Below are positions 34,191 to 47,996 of a DNA stretch of 64,000 nt, piece after piece. Location: NCBI GenBank assembly GCA_030737835.1, contig CM060848.1, positions 9,365,252 to 9,429,251 of the forward strand, written 5' to 3'. The position numbers and the translations under genes are program-made. Under the pieces are notes generated by a model. It had not been told where the DNA came from. It worked only from the letters and a program-made list of their open reading frames with translations, and did not search any database. Origin of the DNA: Acorus gramineus (lineage: Eukaryota; Streptophyta; Magnoliopsida; Acorales; Acoraceae). Positions within the stretch are counted from its first letter, which is position 1. Each line of letters begins with the position of its first letter.

Positions 34191-37100
34191 ATTAATGTAA
34201 CCAAATATATAAAAAAATCTTTGCTGCTTAAGGTATGTACTATGTACTATGTATGGTTGTATGAAAGAACTTGAAATTTATTGTATATAAAAATAAATAT
34301 AGTTTTTTAGTCTTTCAGAATGATTTAACGGTGTTAATTAATATATTTAGAAAAAAAAATAACTATAATCAAATACGTAAAAAAAATTAACTTTTGAAAG
34401 GTATTAAACTAAACAAAATGTTTATAGTACAAAAATAAATATCATATTTTGGAGGGTCTATTTCAAAAACCCCAAAAATATAATTTTTGATATGATCATT
34501 TTCATCTTGTGTCAAAAATCCATCTAAAATTTGAAATTTGTATTTATCTTTTGAATTTGAGTGAAACATAAGGAATGTCAACTTACATCCCAGACTCCCA
34601 TCATTGGCAATTGAAATATACCATACTCCTAGCATGTATATGAGGGGGTTGGTTGGGACAGGCAACAAAGAAGGTTATATGGAAGATTTGTTGAAAGTTA
34701 CTGGTGATTATAAGAGATTGGAAAGTGGAAGGAAGCATTTTTGCGAGGGAAAAACAAAAACATCCTCTGTCTTCACATCTTGTTCAACTTCCGGGTCTTC
34801 CAAAATCATGATGGAGGTCCGGGTGTTTGGATTTAGGTGGTGAAGGGGGGAGTTTTTTTTGGTAGAGTATTGACTGAAAAGTTCGATATATATAGAGATA
34901 TTTGAAATTGAAAATTGTTTTGGAATTTGAAATTGGAAAATGTTGAGTGGATTGGATTTTTGACTTCTCGAGCACAAAAACGCCTGGGGATTAGGGACCT
35001 CTTGGAAATGATTCTTGCCCCTCCTCGAAACAGTGGGTTTCACTTCTCTAGGTAGTAGTGACTCTCACCATTTATATTGGTACATGTTTAAAAATATATT
35101 TGAAGAATACTTTAATGAGAAATTATTGTAGGATTCGTGTATGGAATATGTTTGGAATGAGTGATTTATGAGAAAAAAATCTTTTTTAACTCTTAGAAAT
35201 CTTCTTGAAATCACAAAAAGTTCATCTAAAGTCAGAAAATTATTCTAGGTCCTCATAAAGTGTATATGGTTAACGAATTTAGTAACCCAATCAAAAGTAT
35301 TTTGAAATATGTCTTCAAAAACTTACTAAAATTGAATTCAGTCCCTACAAACTTTATTAAATCAGATTTAGTTTTTTTGTAAGACAAAAATACCCCCGTC
35401 ATTTTTCAGCATCCCTATCTCCTGAAATGTCATCCTCATCTGTAAAAAAAAAATATCGATCAAACCTCATTTGATCTAAAAAATTGAGTCATTTTTCAAC
35501 ATTTTCACTTCCTTAATCTCATTATAGAGATTGAATAAAAAAAAATTATAGTTTCATCAACTCCAATACAAAATCAGTAGAGAAAACAAATTAAAAACCC
35601 AAACAAAATTCTATAATACATTTTTAACTCAAAATTATTAGCAATAAAAAGTATAACACCTTGATTATAAAACTATAATTTATTTAATAAAATTTAAATA
35701 AATCAGTATATATTTTTAGATAATCACATTGATTTTTTGTGATTTTAAAAAGATTTCAGGGAGTTAAGACGATTTTTAAATTTCACAGAGACTTTTTTCG
35801 ATTTTCATAAGTTTTCAATGAGTTATATCGATTTTTTTCAACAAAGAAAATAAATTTTAAAAATGTATAATAGTAATTTACCATACATGATTAGAGTTAG
35901 CCACACATCTAATTAATTATGGGGACTAAAATAAATATTATCTAATAAGATAGGGACTTGAGAGAATTTATCGATTTTACATAGACTTTTTCTGATTTTC
36001 ATAAATTTCCAGTGAGCTAGATCGATTTTTCCCTTTAAACAAATGCTTTTAAGGTAAGCTTAACACATTTGTTGATATATTTAGTCAGAATCTATTGGAA
36101 TGATAATGAAATTTCAACACATAATCCTCTCCCGTTTGGGCAACAACATAACATATTTCAAGATAGATACTTATTCTAGTATATACAGAAAATAAATCAT
36201 TTTTATTTAAATTATATTTTTAATTATTTTAATTGAAAAACATTATAATATTTTTTTATTTTGTTAACCATGGATAAGTTATGGAGAAATAATCAATAAA
36301 ATATAGATAAGAAAAAATGTAAAAAAATGATTTAACATCCCCTGGTGTATAAGAGCTGATGACATATGATGATTAGACATATGAACCACATAGTATCAAT
36401 GGAATAGATTGGGTGAAATATTACAAATCAATAGAGATCAATACCAATTTATTTTCATTTATTTTAACATAGCTATGCCCACATGTTCCTGGCAACCAAA
36501 AACATTTTTTAGGACAATTTACAAAAATAACCCCAATTTTTTTAATAATTGCAACGTTAGCCCCGCCTAGTGAATAGTAATAGTTAATAGCCACCTTTTA
36601 TAAATCTCTATTCATGCGAATCAAGATCAATTAATCAAATCCTAATAAATAACATTCTTCAAAAAATAAAATAAATCTCTATTCACATTTTATTCATTTT
36701 ATCCACAACTTATTTACATAAGTTTATTATTACATTCCCAACCACACAAAAAATGACTTATTCTTTATCTATACTGAATAGTTTTTTATACCAAAATTAC
36801 TTGTCGCTTCCCAAATGGGGGGCTTCGGGTATAGTGTAAACCTGTCAATCATCTTAAAAATATTTCATATCATAGAAATTATAATGTAAGATTAGTTATA
36901 CTCCTTACAATTTAAATAATCCACGGACTCTCTTTATAGGACGCGAAAACATGTGAAAAACACAGGAAGTCTCCATTTAATTCTCAACCTTACGTCCCCA
37001 TTTTATATCAAACACCATAGTTTGACAAAGGGATAAATGATAGGATAAAAAATAATTATAAAGATAAATGAATAGCAGAACAGTTTATTCTTGTTTGATA

Positions 37101-38446
37101 TAAAAAATAATCAGGATAAACTGTGAACAATTGTCACAATTTTAAAATAAAAATGAAAATATTTTATTCCACCTAAAGGCTAGAATACCATTTATCCCAA
37201 CCTTTTATCTAAATTTTGATAAATGTAAATATGAACAAATTTGATGAATTTTTTATCCTATTAAAATTATGACAACTTATCCTCAAAAACTTAATCCATT
37301 GCCAAACTAGCCCTTAAAGAGGATCATCTCATGTTCCTGATGTCACAAAAAAAATTTAAATTCTGATATTAATACCCATGTCTGAAAGATTTAGGAACAA
37401 ACATAGATATTAAGGTAATTAATCAGCATCAGATCACTTAATTAGCTTAGAATAGTGGTGCGAAGCATGCCACCAATTTGGATGACATTCAGGGAATGGA
37501 GTATACAACAAATGGGTATCAAAATAAATTGCTTCATACTGAATTGGTTGTTATAAAAAAAAACTGGGGCAAAGAATGCCTAAGGGGTATCAATCAAACT
37601 TTCTTTTTCTTTTTCTGTTTCAAAAAAAATTCCTGATCACATGTAGAAGATAGAACTGAAGATAGCATTTGCCATCCACTGCAGACTAGAAGACCAACAA
37701 CAAATATTTTACATATTCAAAAAGACACAACCTTCCCTGATTGTGAGATATTAGGCCAGCTGAACAACCCCTTCACAAAACCACACATTCAAATCCTCAG
37801 GAAAAGAAACAGGTATGTATATCACACTATTGACTTGACACCTCTGAAGCATAGCCAAAAAAAAAAAAAATTAATAGATTGCCCAAGCTTGTCAAATTTT
37901 GTTCTAATTTCTATATGATTGAATGCAACATCTGAGTATGTGTGCCTTTGCCTGTGCAAGAGAGAGAGAATAAAAAGAGTTAATGATATTAGAAATTTAG
38001 CTTTCACTTGGGAGCAGTGTAATGCTTTGTTATTGAGAAACCAATGCTGAAGATTCTTTTATCATATAGTGTTTTATTCACAAGATATTGTTTTGTTATG
38101 AACCCTGGAAATGGGAAGAAAATAGCTAAACTACACCATCTAATCTATAAATTTAGTACTATTATCAATGTCATGGCACATTCTGTAGACTTTATTGATC
38201 ATAAGAATCTCAATTGATGGAAAATGAAACTGTTTCAAGTGATCTATCAAAAAACGATACCGTTGCTAACCGGTTAGGTTAAAGAGTGTGAGAATGATCA
38301 GCTTTACCCATGCCCACCAGGAAATGCACCATGGGAATTTCACAACTCACATATATCCCAACTATATCTCTGCTTACGTTATGTCAGTGTCAAAAAGTTA
38401 GAGGCAGAAAAGATACCTGTTACATGCGAGCATCTCCCCACAAGTA
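34191..38446. other. AT-rich intergenic DNA, 3' of the At4g15545-like gene
   Basis: No gene recognised. A minus-strand frame of 111 codons at 34,708-35,043 and a plus-strand frame of 79 codons at 34,604-34,843 overlap each other. Neither shows a family I know; one might be a gene fragment. At 35,790-35,850 and 35,970-36,035 a segment with 'gattttcataa...tcgattttt' occurs twice. Near 36,520 'acaatttacaaaaataacccc' recalls the MULE TIR at 44,477 and may be the end of a related non-autonomous copy. Confidence 0.4.
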
Positions 38447-41400
38447 TTAATAAATATTGCGGTTGAGCAACCTTTGAAAAGATAGGTAAAGATCTTTATT
38501 GTTTGTACCAAATATTTCTTCTGCCTTTCTCAATGTTTCCTGCAGAAAAGAGTGTACGCCTCGTACAATGAACCATTGATTTATTTAATGGAACTTAGTC
38601 TATGTGAAGACAACCCTTACCTCACGCGGTTGCCTTTGGGCATTAAATTCTTTGATGTTGGCTAAAAATGCTCCAAACTGTTCGTATGAGAGACGGCTCC
38701 TACAGTACAAACACACCAATGTCTGGAAAATGAATTGTGGCTGCCAGTTACAACATTAAAAGGAAGGATGGGCACACAAACCAACCTGGCTTGGCGGAAG
38801 AACTCCTTTCCATCAATTCGAGGAGTACGAGCTGAGAGCAACATCAGTTATAAGAAACCATGAGTACATAATACAGGTAACATGGCTTTTTTCTGATGAA
38901 CTGTTGTCTCAGACATGCAAAATACACTATTCATGATGTTAGACCCAAATCATTAGAAAAATTAATTCCTTTTGTTTAGCATCCAACTCATCACAAGATT
39001 GGTTCTTCTAAGCTCACAGAGATTATAAGCCTTTCTGGTGATCATATATCATTAATATATTCACTTAAATGATCCACAGTTTTTGAACCACAATTGTGTG
39101 TGTGTGTGTGTGTGTGTTGACATGATGTATGTATGTATGTTTAAATTCTCATATCCATTTTGACATAAAACATTTCCAAAAATTAAATTGTCATTGTGTG
39201 TCGCATACCTGTCAATGTGTGGCCACGTGGAGGAGAGCTGGCTGCAGAGGACTGCTGACTTGATGAAAGCCATGGTGACATAGAAATCGGTGCATCGATG
39301 CAAGGTTTTGTAGGGGAAGTAACACTAGAGGCAAATCTGGGTGAACCAACAGTAGAGGTCCCTTTAGGAGATATAGCTGTTGAAGTCATCTTTGGACTTA
39401 TAGTTGGAGTGAGTCGTGGGGTGATATATGGACTGATCCTTTGCCCAGGTTTCCTAGACACTTTATTTTTACGTCAAATATAAGTCATGAGCATTCTTAT
39501 GGCAAAGTAAATTAAAGAAAAGCTGTTCACATACCATCATGATTGGAATATAAGACTTCTGTCACACCACTGACACTATTTTCTGCCGTGTGGACAACAA
39601 GCCGCTCATCTGTTGCACTAAAGATATATATGAGATAAAACCATCCAACCAATTGCATAAGTTACATCAGACTTTGCAGCAAATATCAAACACAATAAAT
39701 GTATGACTACCTTCCAAAGATGATCCTTTTGCAATCAACTTATCATAGGTTCCTATATCAATAGTCCTTGCTTGCTGGTATAAAGAACCAAGAAAGAATT
39801 AAGTAACTTTCTAAAGGCATTCAAAATCCACAAGATGATACTAAAGAGTAAAGATTTTGGGTGAACACAAAATCATGAGAGGATGGGATTAAATGACATC
39901 TATCTGAAACTGAAAAGCTTAACTGTGATAAGGATTGATCTTACAGATGGATTATCATCATTCAGTGATTGCATAAGCTGTCTCTTGAATGTCTCCAACT
40001 GTCAAGATAACAAGGATCATTTAGTGCGAAGGAAAAGGCACAACACTGATAACAAATAGCTCATCTTGCATGCTAATAAGGTGAAAACAGGCGACATGCA
40101 ATCAAGAAAATCCTAGGTCCAATGAGGTAAGTGCAGTCGATTGGCAGGTCAAAAAAAAAAAATGTTGATCCAACAAATCCATGAATTTCAATCATTTTTA
40201 CTAGTTACTAATTAAAGCAAAAAAATGTTGCCACTTTACTTTACAACGAATTATTCACAAAATACATCCTATCCCTTTAAAAAAAGAGGAAAACATCATG
40301 ATCCTGGTTGCACATCGGCTCATCTTTGTTTTCCTCAGAAAAAAAAAAAAAACACATTTCCATGTTTACACAGTAGCAATTCATGGAATTGACCCTATGA
40401 TGTGGACAAAATCTTGAACATACTGTCAGGTAATGCAAAGCCAGAATACTTCTTTGAATAATCAGATCGTTGTATCAGCCCACAACCAGCAACCCAAAAA
40501 CCTGAAGCTAAAGAGCATTGAGAAGTTCATCTTCACTATTAACATATGCCATTATCAATTATTCGAGAGAATTAGAGGAGAGATTTTGCAGACAAGAATA
40601 TGATTGAGTCATCAGGTAGGAAAGATGGAAAGGAAAAAGAACATGCATGATCAAGGATCATTCAATTTTACATTTTTACTATAAGTGAAGAGACACATAA
40701 TACAGGTAAAAAGCAACATTGACTAGTTTTGAGATAAATTGTAGCTCCAGAAGCATCGAGTCAGATCAAGACATTATGATGGGTGACATTCAAGTGTGTT
40801 GAAGATTTGAAGCCTTTGAATTCTGTTGGCTACATAGAAGTATTCTCCTTTTTCTATATTTGAATAGCTTCAGATCTTCAAATTAGAAGTTTTACTGATA
40901 ATGTACAACAAAATAGCATAATTCAATATTCATCTTGCGCTAATGAATGATGCACGGTATGCAACATTCAAGTTATTCAACAACTTGGTATTCAATTATC
41001 ACCATAATACTCCTCGTAAAGGAAAGAGTTAATGTTTTGCATCTTGTATATTGCTTTAAGTTGGATTTGGATGAGTAGGTAGTACTAACCAATGGAATAG
41101 ACAAAGTGGACGGGAATGAAGAATCATGTAAGTGTGGATGCCAGCTGCAGAATGAGGACTTTAAAAATCACTCATCAGATAACTTTTTCAATCATGTATT
41201 CCATCTTCTTCATATAGATTAAATTCACTATGTTCCCCTGTTTCAAGTAAATTATAGATCTCTAGGTCTTCTTTAGTACTTTTTTTTTCCAAAGATCACA
41301 CCAAGAAAGAGGTCAAGCCTATAATATCGCTGAGAGAGAATATAACCTTATTTATCTCTCAACTCCATTTTGAGGATCTAACAATCAAATATCTAGAAAG

Positions 41401-44378
41401 CTATAGTTCTCTAAACATCCAATTAAAAGAACTAATTTACAAAAAATGAGGAAGCTCATTCTACACACAAAAAAAAAATGGAAAATAAATCTGAAAATAA
41501 ATAAACAAATTTAATGTTGATAATAAAAAATTCATGTTATCCTTTCCACTTTTATCTAGCCAGATTATTCCAGAAGTAGCCACCTTCAGAATCCATATCC
41601 CCATTTACACAACATGTCAATATCTAATGTAGTCTGTCAAAAAGAATATACAAGCCAACATCATACATTTCCTTGGAAGTGCTAAGATTTTGTCTACTTT
41701 TTTAACCAATCCAATAAACCAATGTTCCCAGGATTAGAACAGACCAACAGTAACAGCATGAGGTGTGAAAATGTAACTCCAAAAGATTATCTGGGAATTA
41801 ATGAAACTGAGATGTCATAACAGACCAAAGAGTTCAGTCGATAAACCATAATGACTCCTTTCTAGCTATAATGGGGTGTTCTTTTTAACATAAGAAATAA
41901 AAATTGTACATTGCAATTTGTAGTTAAATAGGTTAACCCACCGACTTTTGCTTTTAGCATAAGAACTAGAAGCAGTACATGGCAATTTGTAGTTAAAGAA
42001 GTTCCTATCTGTATCAACAAGTTCTCTCCGACATTGTCAATTGGGGGCTCTAGGGAAGGGAGTCAAGGGACATGGATCTTCCTTGGCATGTTCCTATAGC
42101 GGGGCCATTTCTTTCCTTTATTTCCTTCTCTCTTGGATTTTCTCCTCTCTTTTTTTCCTTTGGAGATCACCCATCTCTGACTTTGTCCGAGGGGCATCAT
42201 TTAGTTATATATGAAGCTCTACCCATTTTCTCAAAAAAAGTACTCCGACAGTGCAACTCTAAAACAAACTTCCAAAGTCTAGCCATCCATCTCACTCAAG
42301 CAGAAACAATTTCATAATTCATTTCATAAGTGAATTCTATTCAACACACCTGTCACCAAATTTTATCCATTCATCTCCTTCTCTTCAAGAGCAAATTCAT
42401 CTGTTTCCTGTCATTTTGACCCAGATTCCCTCTAAAAAAGGTTCAGGTCCCAGCATATGCTTGTTTAGTCTTTTTCTTTCCTTACTGTTTTCATTTGCTT
42501 TAAGTTTGTTTATAAGTCAGGTTAGAACACACAATCAGCTTATGAATATTGGCAGAATTATCCAGACCATGATTCAAGACAAAGAAAAAAAAATGTTAGA
42601 GAGAGAGATGCATGGATCAGAACACAAAATCAGCTATGGATATTGGCAGAAATTATGAAGACCATGATTCAAGATATAGAAAAAAAAAATAGAGAGAGAG
42701 AGGGGGATGCATGGATCTGTGTATGATTGTGGATACGGTTCAGCCCCGCTGGGTACTCAGCAGGTTTGCACTTTACCCAGTAATGAGAATATCAGATGTA
42801 ATTTTAGAAATTTCAAGGGAGATCCCTCATCTCCGGATTAGTTTGGGGAGCTTTCTTAAGTTATATATGAAGCTACAACCTTTCTCCTCAAATAAAAAAA
42901 GGGTGATCCTGAATTATGAAGTATAAAAAGTTACAAAATACAGTTGTGTTTTGATAATCAATATCACATATAATTCCATAACAGAAGCTCGGAAAGATGT
43001 CAGTTTTCTTTTCTGGCCAAAGACCAATAGCTATTGGGTTTTACTTATTTATTTTTACATGATTATGTAATGCATCAAGCAGGCATCATCAGCCTGATTC
43101 AGCACTCAGCTGGCCAACTGGAATAGCATCACTGTAGGAATTGAGATACCAAAGAGGTGCTTAGACTTCAAGATAACTTTGTGGTCAGAGATGAAAGCCC
43201 ATTCCCAAGTTAAACCATAAAAAAGAGACTTTTTTACTTAAATATCACCTATAACTGAAGTAATGCAAACTCAAATTCATGATATTTATAACATGACTCA
43301 TTCAGTAATATCAACATCAGAAGCGTGCTCATTCTATGAGAGAGCTTTCACCACTAAATTATGGTCCCATATCCAATTTATAATTATTAGATTCCTTCTT
43401 CTCTATTACTTTCTACTATAATAATCATGACAAATAAATTGGCCACACAAACTCTAATACTACTCAGAGTGACCTTAGCTTACATGATTAAAAACATCCA
43501 AACAAAACTATATATCACTATCATATCAAGCCATTTTCTTCACTAGTCCTAGTAAGCCTTTCTTAGATTTGATAAGATGTGGATCCTACCAATGGGTTAT
43601 TTATTGTCACTCTTGCAATGGGCATTTCTTCAGCCTTCTTTAGCTGTAAGGATTCAACAAAAAACAATGATTTCATATAAAGTGCCAAGTGCAAGTATTT
43701 CCATCCATGCCTTATGTTAGGATCATTGGCTCAAAGTTTAGCATACCCTAAGCAAAGAACATGAAATGTGTACAATAAAATAATGTGAGAATAGCCAGTC
43801 AAGATAGTAGGTTGAGCATTATTTGACAATTCTCATCCATCGCCAGAGAATTCAGAACAAGAGATCCCAAAATCACATCCCTTTCAACAAAAACCTTAAT
43901 CAACAATCAAAATCACTCTTTTACGATATTAGAATGCAGCATCACCTCACCTTCGCTAGATCCCGGCTCATCTTCTTCGAACCGACCGCCAACGCATCCC
44001 GTTCACTCGACAACTTGCCCTTCAAAACAAACAAACAACAACAACAAAGATTTCAACCAAACAAATCAATCAGATTCAAGCACTGTTTCCACCAATCGAA
44101 CCGCTCACATTCTCCTCGAGCGCGTCGCTCAGCCGCGCATCCGCCTCCGAGAGCGCCCGCTCGAGCTGACCGACCCTCCCCCGAAGCTCGTCGACCAGGC
44201 GGTCCTTCTCCGCCGCCCTCTGACGCAGCCTCCCCGTCTCCACCTCAAGACACGAGACCCGCGACGCGATCGCCATGGACGTGATCTTCCTCGCCAGGTC
44301 CAGCTGTTCGTACGGGTCCGTCGGGATCACCGACAGGATCTCGTCCGGTAAGTGGAAATCCGGAAGGCCACTCGTCAT
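38447..44378 (-). CDS. At4g15545-like coiled-coil protein, nine exons
   Basis: Homologue of the uncharacterised plant protein annotated as At4g15545. Exons on the minus strand: 44,378-44,109, 44,019-43,951, 39,998-39,945, 39,774-39,711, 39,609-39,535, 39,460-39,209, 38,831-38,786, 38,699-38,621, 38,539-38,447. All borders are GT/AG and phases agree, giving 333 aa. Residues 1-40 hold the conserved FHLPDEILSVIPTDPYEQLDLARKITSMAIASRV. A coiled coil follows to about 130 (EKDRLVDELRGRVGQLE..., RDLAKLETFKRQLMQSLNDD). A Ser/Thr/Pro-rich middle has ISPYITPRLTPTISPK and SSQQSSAASSPPRG. The C-terminus ARTPRIDGKEFFRQARSRLSYEQFGAFLANIKEFNAQRQPRETLRKAEEIFG is highly conserved. Function is not established; no enzyme domain is visible. 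Intron 2 is about 3.9 kb. Exon 5 uses the second of two nearby AGs. A MULE starts about 97 bases upstream of the ATG. Confidence 0.9.
39096..39119. repeat. (TG)n microsatellite in intron 6 of the At4g15545-like gene
   Basis: About 12 TG units (plus strand), followed closely by three 'atgt' units at 39,126-39,140. A likely length polymorphism. Confidence 0.9.
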
Positions 44379-44476
44379 CTCCGACCGTCGGTAAGAACAA
44401 AAGCCCTAGAAATCGGGTGCTTGGAGTCGTGTCGGAGGGAACGCGAGACAGACACAAACCGGGTGTTTTTTTTTTT

Positions 44477-44610
44477 AAGCACTTTTAGTCTCCGAAAATT
44501 GAATATTTGTAAAAATAGCCCCGTCACCTAAATATTTGTAAAAATTAGCCCCGCTGAAATTTTGTTCTAGAGACGATTATATATAATCCGTCTTCAGTGT
44601 TTTAATCCGT
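44477..44610 (+). repeat. Left terminal inverted repeat of the MULE
   Basis: Pairs with 57,330-57,460 in reverse complement, including the outermost 'agcacttttag', the '(c/t)aaatattt(g/a)(t/c)aaaaa' block and the first palindromic motif. Confidence 0.85.
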
Positions 44611-44772
44611 ATGTGCCCCATTCATACGGGAGACGGATTATAATTCGTCTCCAGTGTAAATCACCCCCTTATTGGGAATTTACATAGGAGACGGGTCATA
44701 TATAACCCGTCTCTTGGAGACGGATTATATACAATCCGTCCCCTGAAGACGGATTATATATAATCTGTTTTC
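44568..44772. repeat. Five palindromic GGAGACGG-type motifs, left MULE terminus
   Basis: Each unit is an inverted repeat of about 27 bp built as GGAGACGG, an AT core, CCGTCTCC. Units start near 44,569, 44,629, 44,687, 44,716 and 44,745. The last three lie head to tail. Core sequences vary (attatatataat, gtcatatataac, attatacaat) but pairing is mostly kept. Confidence 0.85.
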
Positions 44773-44997
44773 CATCTTAATTTTTTTTTTTTGTTGTATA
44801 GATTGTTGGTTATCTCACCTGTATGAAAATTTCTGCTTGAACATGCATAAATATAATAAAAATGCATTGATATTTGCATAAATCCATTACAATCACTTGA
44901 CTCCTGTTTCTAAACACCAATGAAAATACATAAATATAATAAACACAAATGAAAATGCATAAATATAATAAACATGTCTTACATCCCATAAATACAA

Positions 44998-47226
44998 TCA
45001 TCCAAATATTTTCATAAATCCTTTCTTTTTAGCTTTTCTCGGAGCAGGAGGTGCTGATGAAGAGGGTACGTCAATTGTTGTGGATGGCGGCACACCTGAT
45101 TGTGGTGGAGTGGTAAATTGTTCGCCCGATCCCCGACTGGCAGTAGTAGAAGTACACCAAACCCTGCGTGGTCCACGAATATATGTCTGGAGTGTCATCT
45201 GTGGAGCTTGATCAGGAGCTGGGGCTGGTTGTTGTGGCTGCTCATCGATTTCTGCATCGAGTCGTACATCATTGAAGAACTCATCAATTGTGAATTCGGT
45301 GTGAGCGAAACTATCATCTACGACATCCTCAGAATCATCAGCATCTGTAGATGCACTGGAGGTACTCGAAGGTTGTCCCCTGTCTCCCATCATCGCCTCT
45401 GCATAGTCACGTGCCACAGCAATTATACGATCCCACTCATCGCAGTTGGGGTATAAGACCAACCCCCTTGCAAGCACCTCGGTAATGTTCTATGTAACTC
45501 CCCCCTGTTAACAAAAGTTTCAATATGATAAGTTGTTATAAAATCATTTATCACTTTCTAAAAATGTAACACGCGTTTAAAATTCTTACCGAATTTAGTG
45601 CGACATAGTCTGGATGGTACTTTGGGGGTGGTGGAGGTGTGATATGTCTGACTGTTCTCTCCCAGTACCACTCCATATATCTCCTCGAACTCCGGGTATG
45701 AGAGAATTGGTGGATGTGATCCAAGCGTTGGTCCCAACGCTCGATATAAGTCTGGTGAAAAACTATCCAATTCACATCCTGTCTACCTCGTCTGTTTACC
45801 CGGTCGATGGCCTCTACATCAAATGGAATGTCCTGATGCCATCCAAATTGACGTGCGACTCGATCTGGCACGTGCATCTCCACAATATCAAAGCAAATGA
45901 GTGGGACCCTAGCCGTCCACAACTCCATATGATCCATACATGCAGGTGGTAGTGTCTCATATGTCCCAACATAAGTCTGCCATATAACCTACCAAAAACC
46001 AAATTTATAATTAGTATCACAATTAACATAGAATATATCATTTGTGAAATATATGACTAATTGTATAGTCACCTGCGATTGAAGCTGATAGTCCAGTTGT
46101 GCTCTATAGTATATCAGAACACGCAAATTTTCATCAAACCTCTGAGTCACCTTCCACCTGAAATAAGGAATTTAATGAAATATGATCTTCTATGAATTGA
46201 CAAAAGAAGATGAAAATATTGACATTACCTTGCTCCCAAAGGTCGATCTCCAAGAACAAAATCCGGATCATGCAATGACGGTCGTCCCACATGTAATCTC
46301 TCCCACGACCATAGCTGCGTTGGAACAAAATCTTAAGTAACACAGAAAAAAACAAATTTAGTATGTATGGATGAAAATTGGGGTTTGCATATTACCTGTA
46401 GCAGAGAATAAAAACCATGAGATCTTGCCGACATCCTCTCTCCAAGCCTACTACCTCTGTATAATGCTTTATATAAGTGGGCCAAAGCAGCTGCACCCCA
46501 TGAATATCGGCCAGCATCCTCAAAATCTCTGAATAAATGAAGGTAGCACGCATGTATCTTATTTCCTGTGCCATCGGCGAAGATGGTTGATCCAAGCACA
46601 AATAAGATATATGCACGTGCATACTGCTGGAGGATATCGTCGTCCAATTCAACATCTGGTACGATGTTGAAGGTTTCTTTAAGCCACGAGAGAAAAATTC
46701 TTTCACCCTTGATCTTATCTGCAGGGGGGCCAACACCTAACAGCTCCTCACAAACGCTGGCCCAATCATCGTGGTCTGTGATACCAGTCACGGGCTTGCC
46801 ATCAATGGGTAGTCCAGTCAAAATAGCAACGTCCTGAAGTGTAATGGTCATCTCGCCATGTCGCAGATGAAATGTGTTGGTTTCTGGTCTCCATCTCTCA
46901 GTCAGTGCTTGTAGAAGTCGATGATCTGATCTGGTATATCCCATCTCTGTCAAATAATACAACCCCGATGCCCTCACGTATGGCTCGATGCATGGATCCA
47001 TGACCCAGTGACGCAATGCCACCATGTGGATCGTAAACTTGGAGGAGTCGGTCTGTTTAAGGAATTTATTTATTCAAGTAAAAAAAAATTCATATATGAA
47101 GAATAACATTAGAGAAAAACACATCATTTTTCATACCTTGCCCTGGAATCCATGATGAGACCTATGAGATCCCTGAAAATACAGCAAATCATCCACGACG
47201 GGTCCATGCCACTCACGTATGTCCAT
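44998..47226 (-). pseudogene. Plant mobile domain (PMD, MAIN-like) gene carried by the MULE
   Basis: Six exons on the minus strand: 47,226-47,137, 47,052-46,396, 46,314-46,229, 46,157-46,073, 45,988-45,590, 45,504-44,998. All have GT/AG borders and consistent phase, about 607 codons. It starts MDIREWHGP. The PMD signatures are clear: LRHGEMTITLQDVAILTGLPIDGKPVTG, YARAYILFVLGSTIFADGTGNKIHACYL, YSWGAAALAHLYKALYRG, LWSWERLHVGRP with a PLGARW end, and a C-terminal FDIVEMHVPDRVARQFG...WIVFHQTYIERW. MAIN/MAIL1-type host proteins share this domain, which is also common in plant transposons. The last exon has an in-frame TAG shortly after its start (about 45,490), before a Pro/Ser-rich tail. It lies 80 bases downstream of the transposase stop, so the two genes are co-oriented. 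Confidence 0.85.
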
Positions 47227-47996
47227 CACCTGTAATTTGAACACAAGTTAATATATACTCAAACAATTGAACATTCATCATCATATCACAATCATATTTA
47301 ACATCAATTACCAGCATTTGTATTTCTACGTGGACATTTATTTTTTCTGTGGCCTTTCTCATGACATATTGAACATGTATATCTCAGACTTGGATCCCTG
47401 GAGTCCATATGCATACGTCGACGAGTTGATACAGGGCGCCCCGCTTGTCTCCTAACATTTGGTGGGATGAAGATAGGATCGTTTTCCGTAGGAATCGGCC
47501 AACGACTTTTATCATCAACGGAGTGAAATCGGGGTTCATAAGTGTGTCTATATGACTCTGAGGAAAGCCAATGTGACACATATCTCCCAGGACTAATACG
47601 AGCATACCCGCAGGCCGCTATGACATGTGCACATGGATAGTGAAACAACTTCAGAACATGACATTGACATTCTGCATTGTCAGAATATAAGAAAACAGTG
47701 TACATAACCGCATTCTTGTCTTGGACATTGAATTCTGATCTATCAAGCCTTCTTACTAACATCGCCCTTGCATCATGTGCAGTTCTCTCCAAACGTTGCT
47801 GCATAGATGGCACATGTTCACCTGACATGCTTTCAGCCGATTCACGCCTCGTATAAAAATACTCTGACACTCGTATGAATGTCTGTTGTAATATGGCAGT
47901 GACTGGCAATCCTCTTACACCTTTCAAGACACTGTTCATGCTTTCTGCTCTATTGGTGGTCATCGTGCCATGACGACGGCCATCCTCATAACAAAG

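Noticed and set aside
34604-35043. Small gene between the Ty1-copia element and the At4g15545-like gene
   Set aside because: Overlapping frames of 79 and 111 codons on opposite strands show no recognised domain, and no convincing promoter or splice pattern was found.
43590-43640. Possible extra exon (reverse strand reads KKAEEMPIARVTINNPL after a CAG) in intron 2 of the At4g15545-like gene
   Set aside because: Exons 2 and 3 already join in phase and match the family's RDLAKLETFK order without it. It could be an alternative exon, but nothing supports that.
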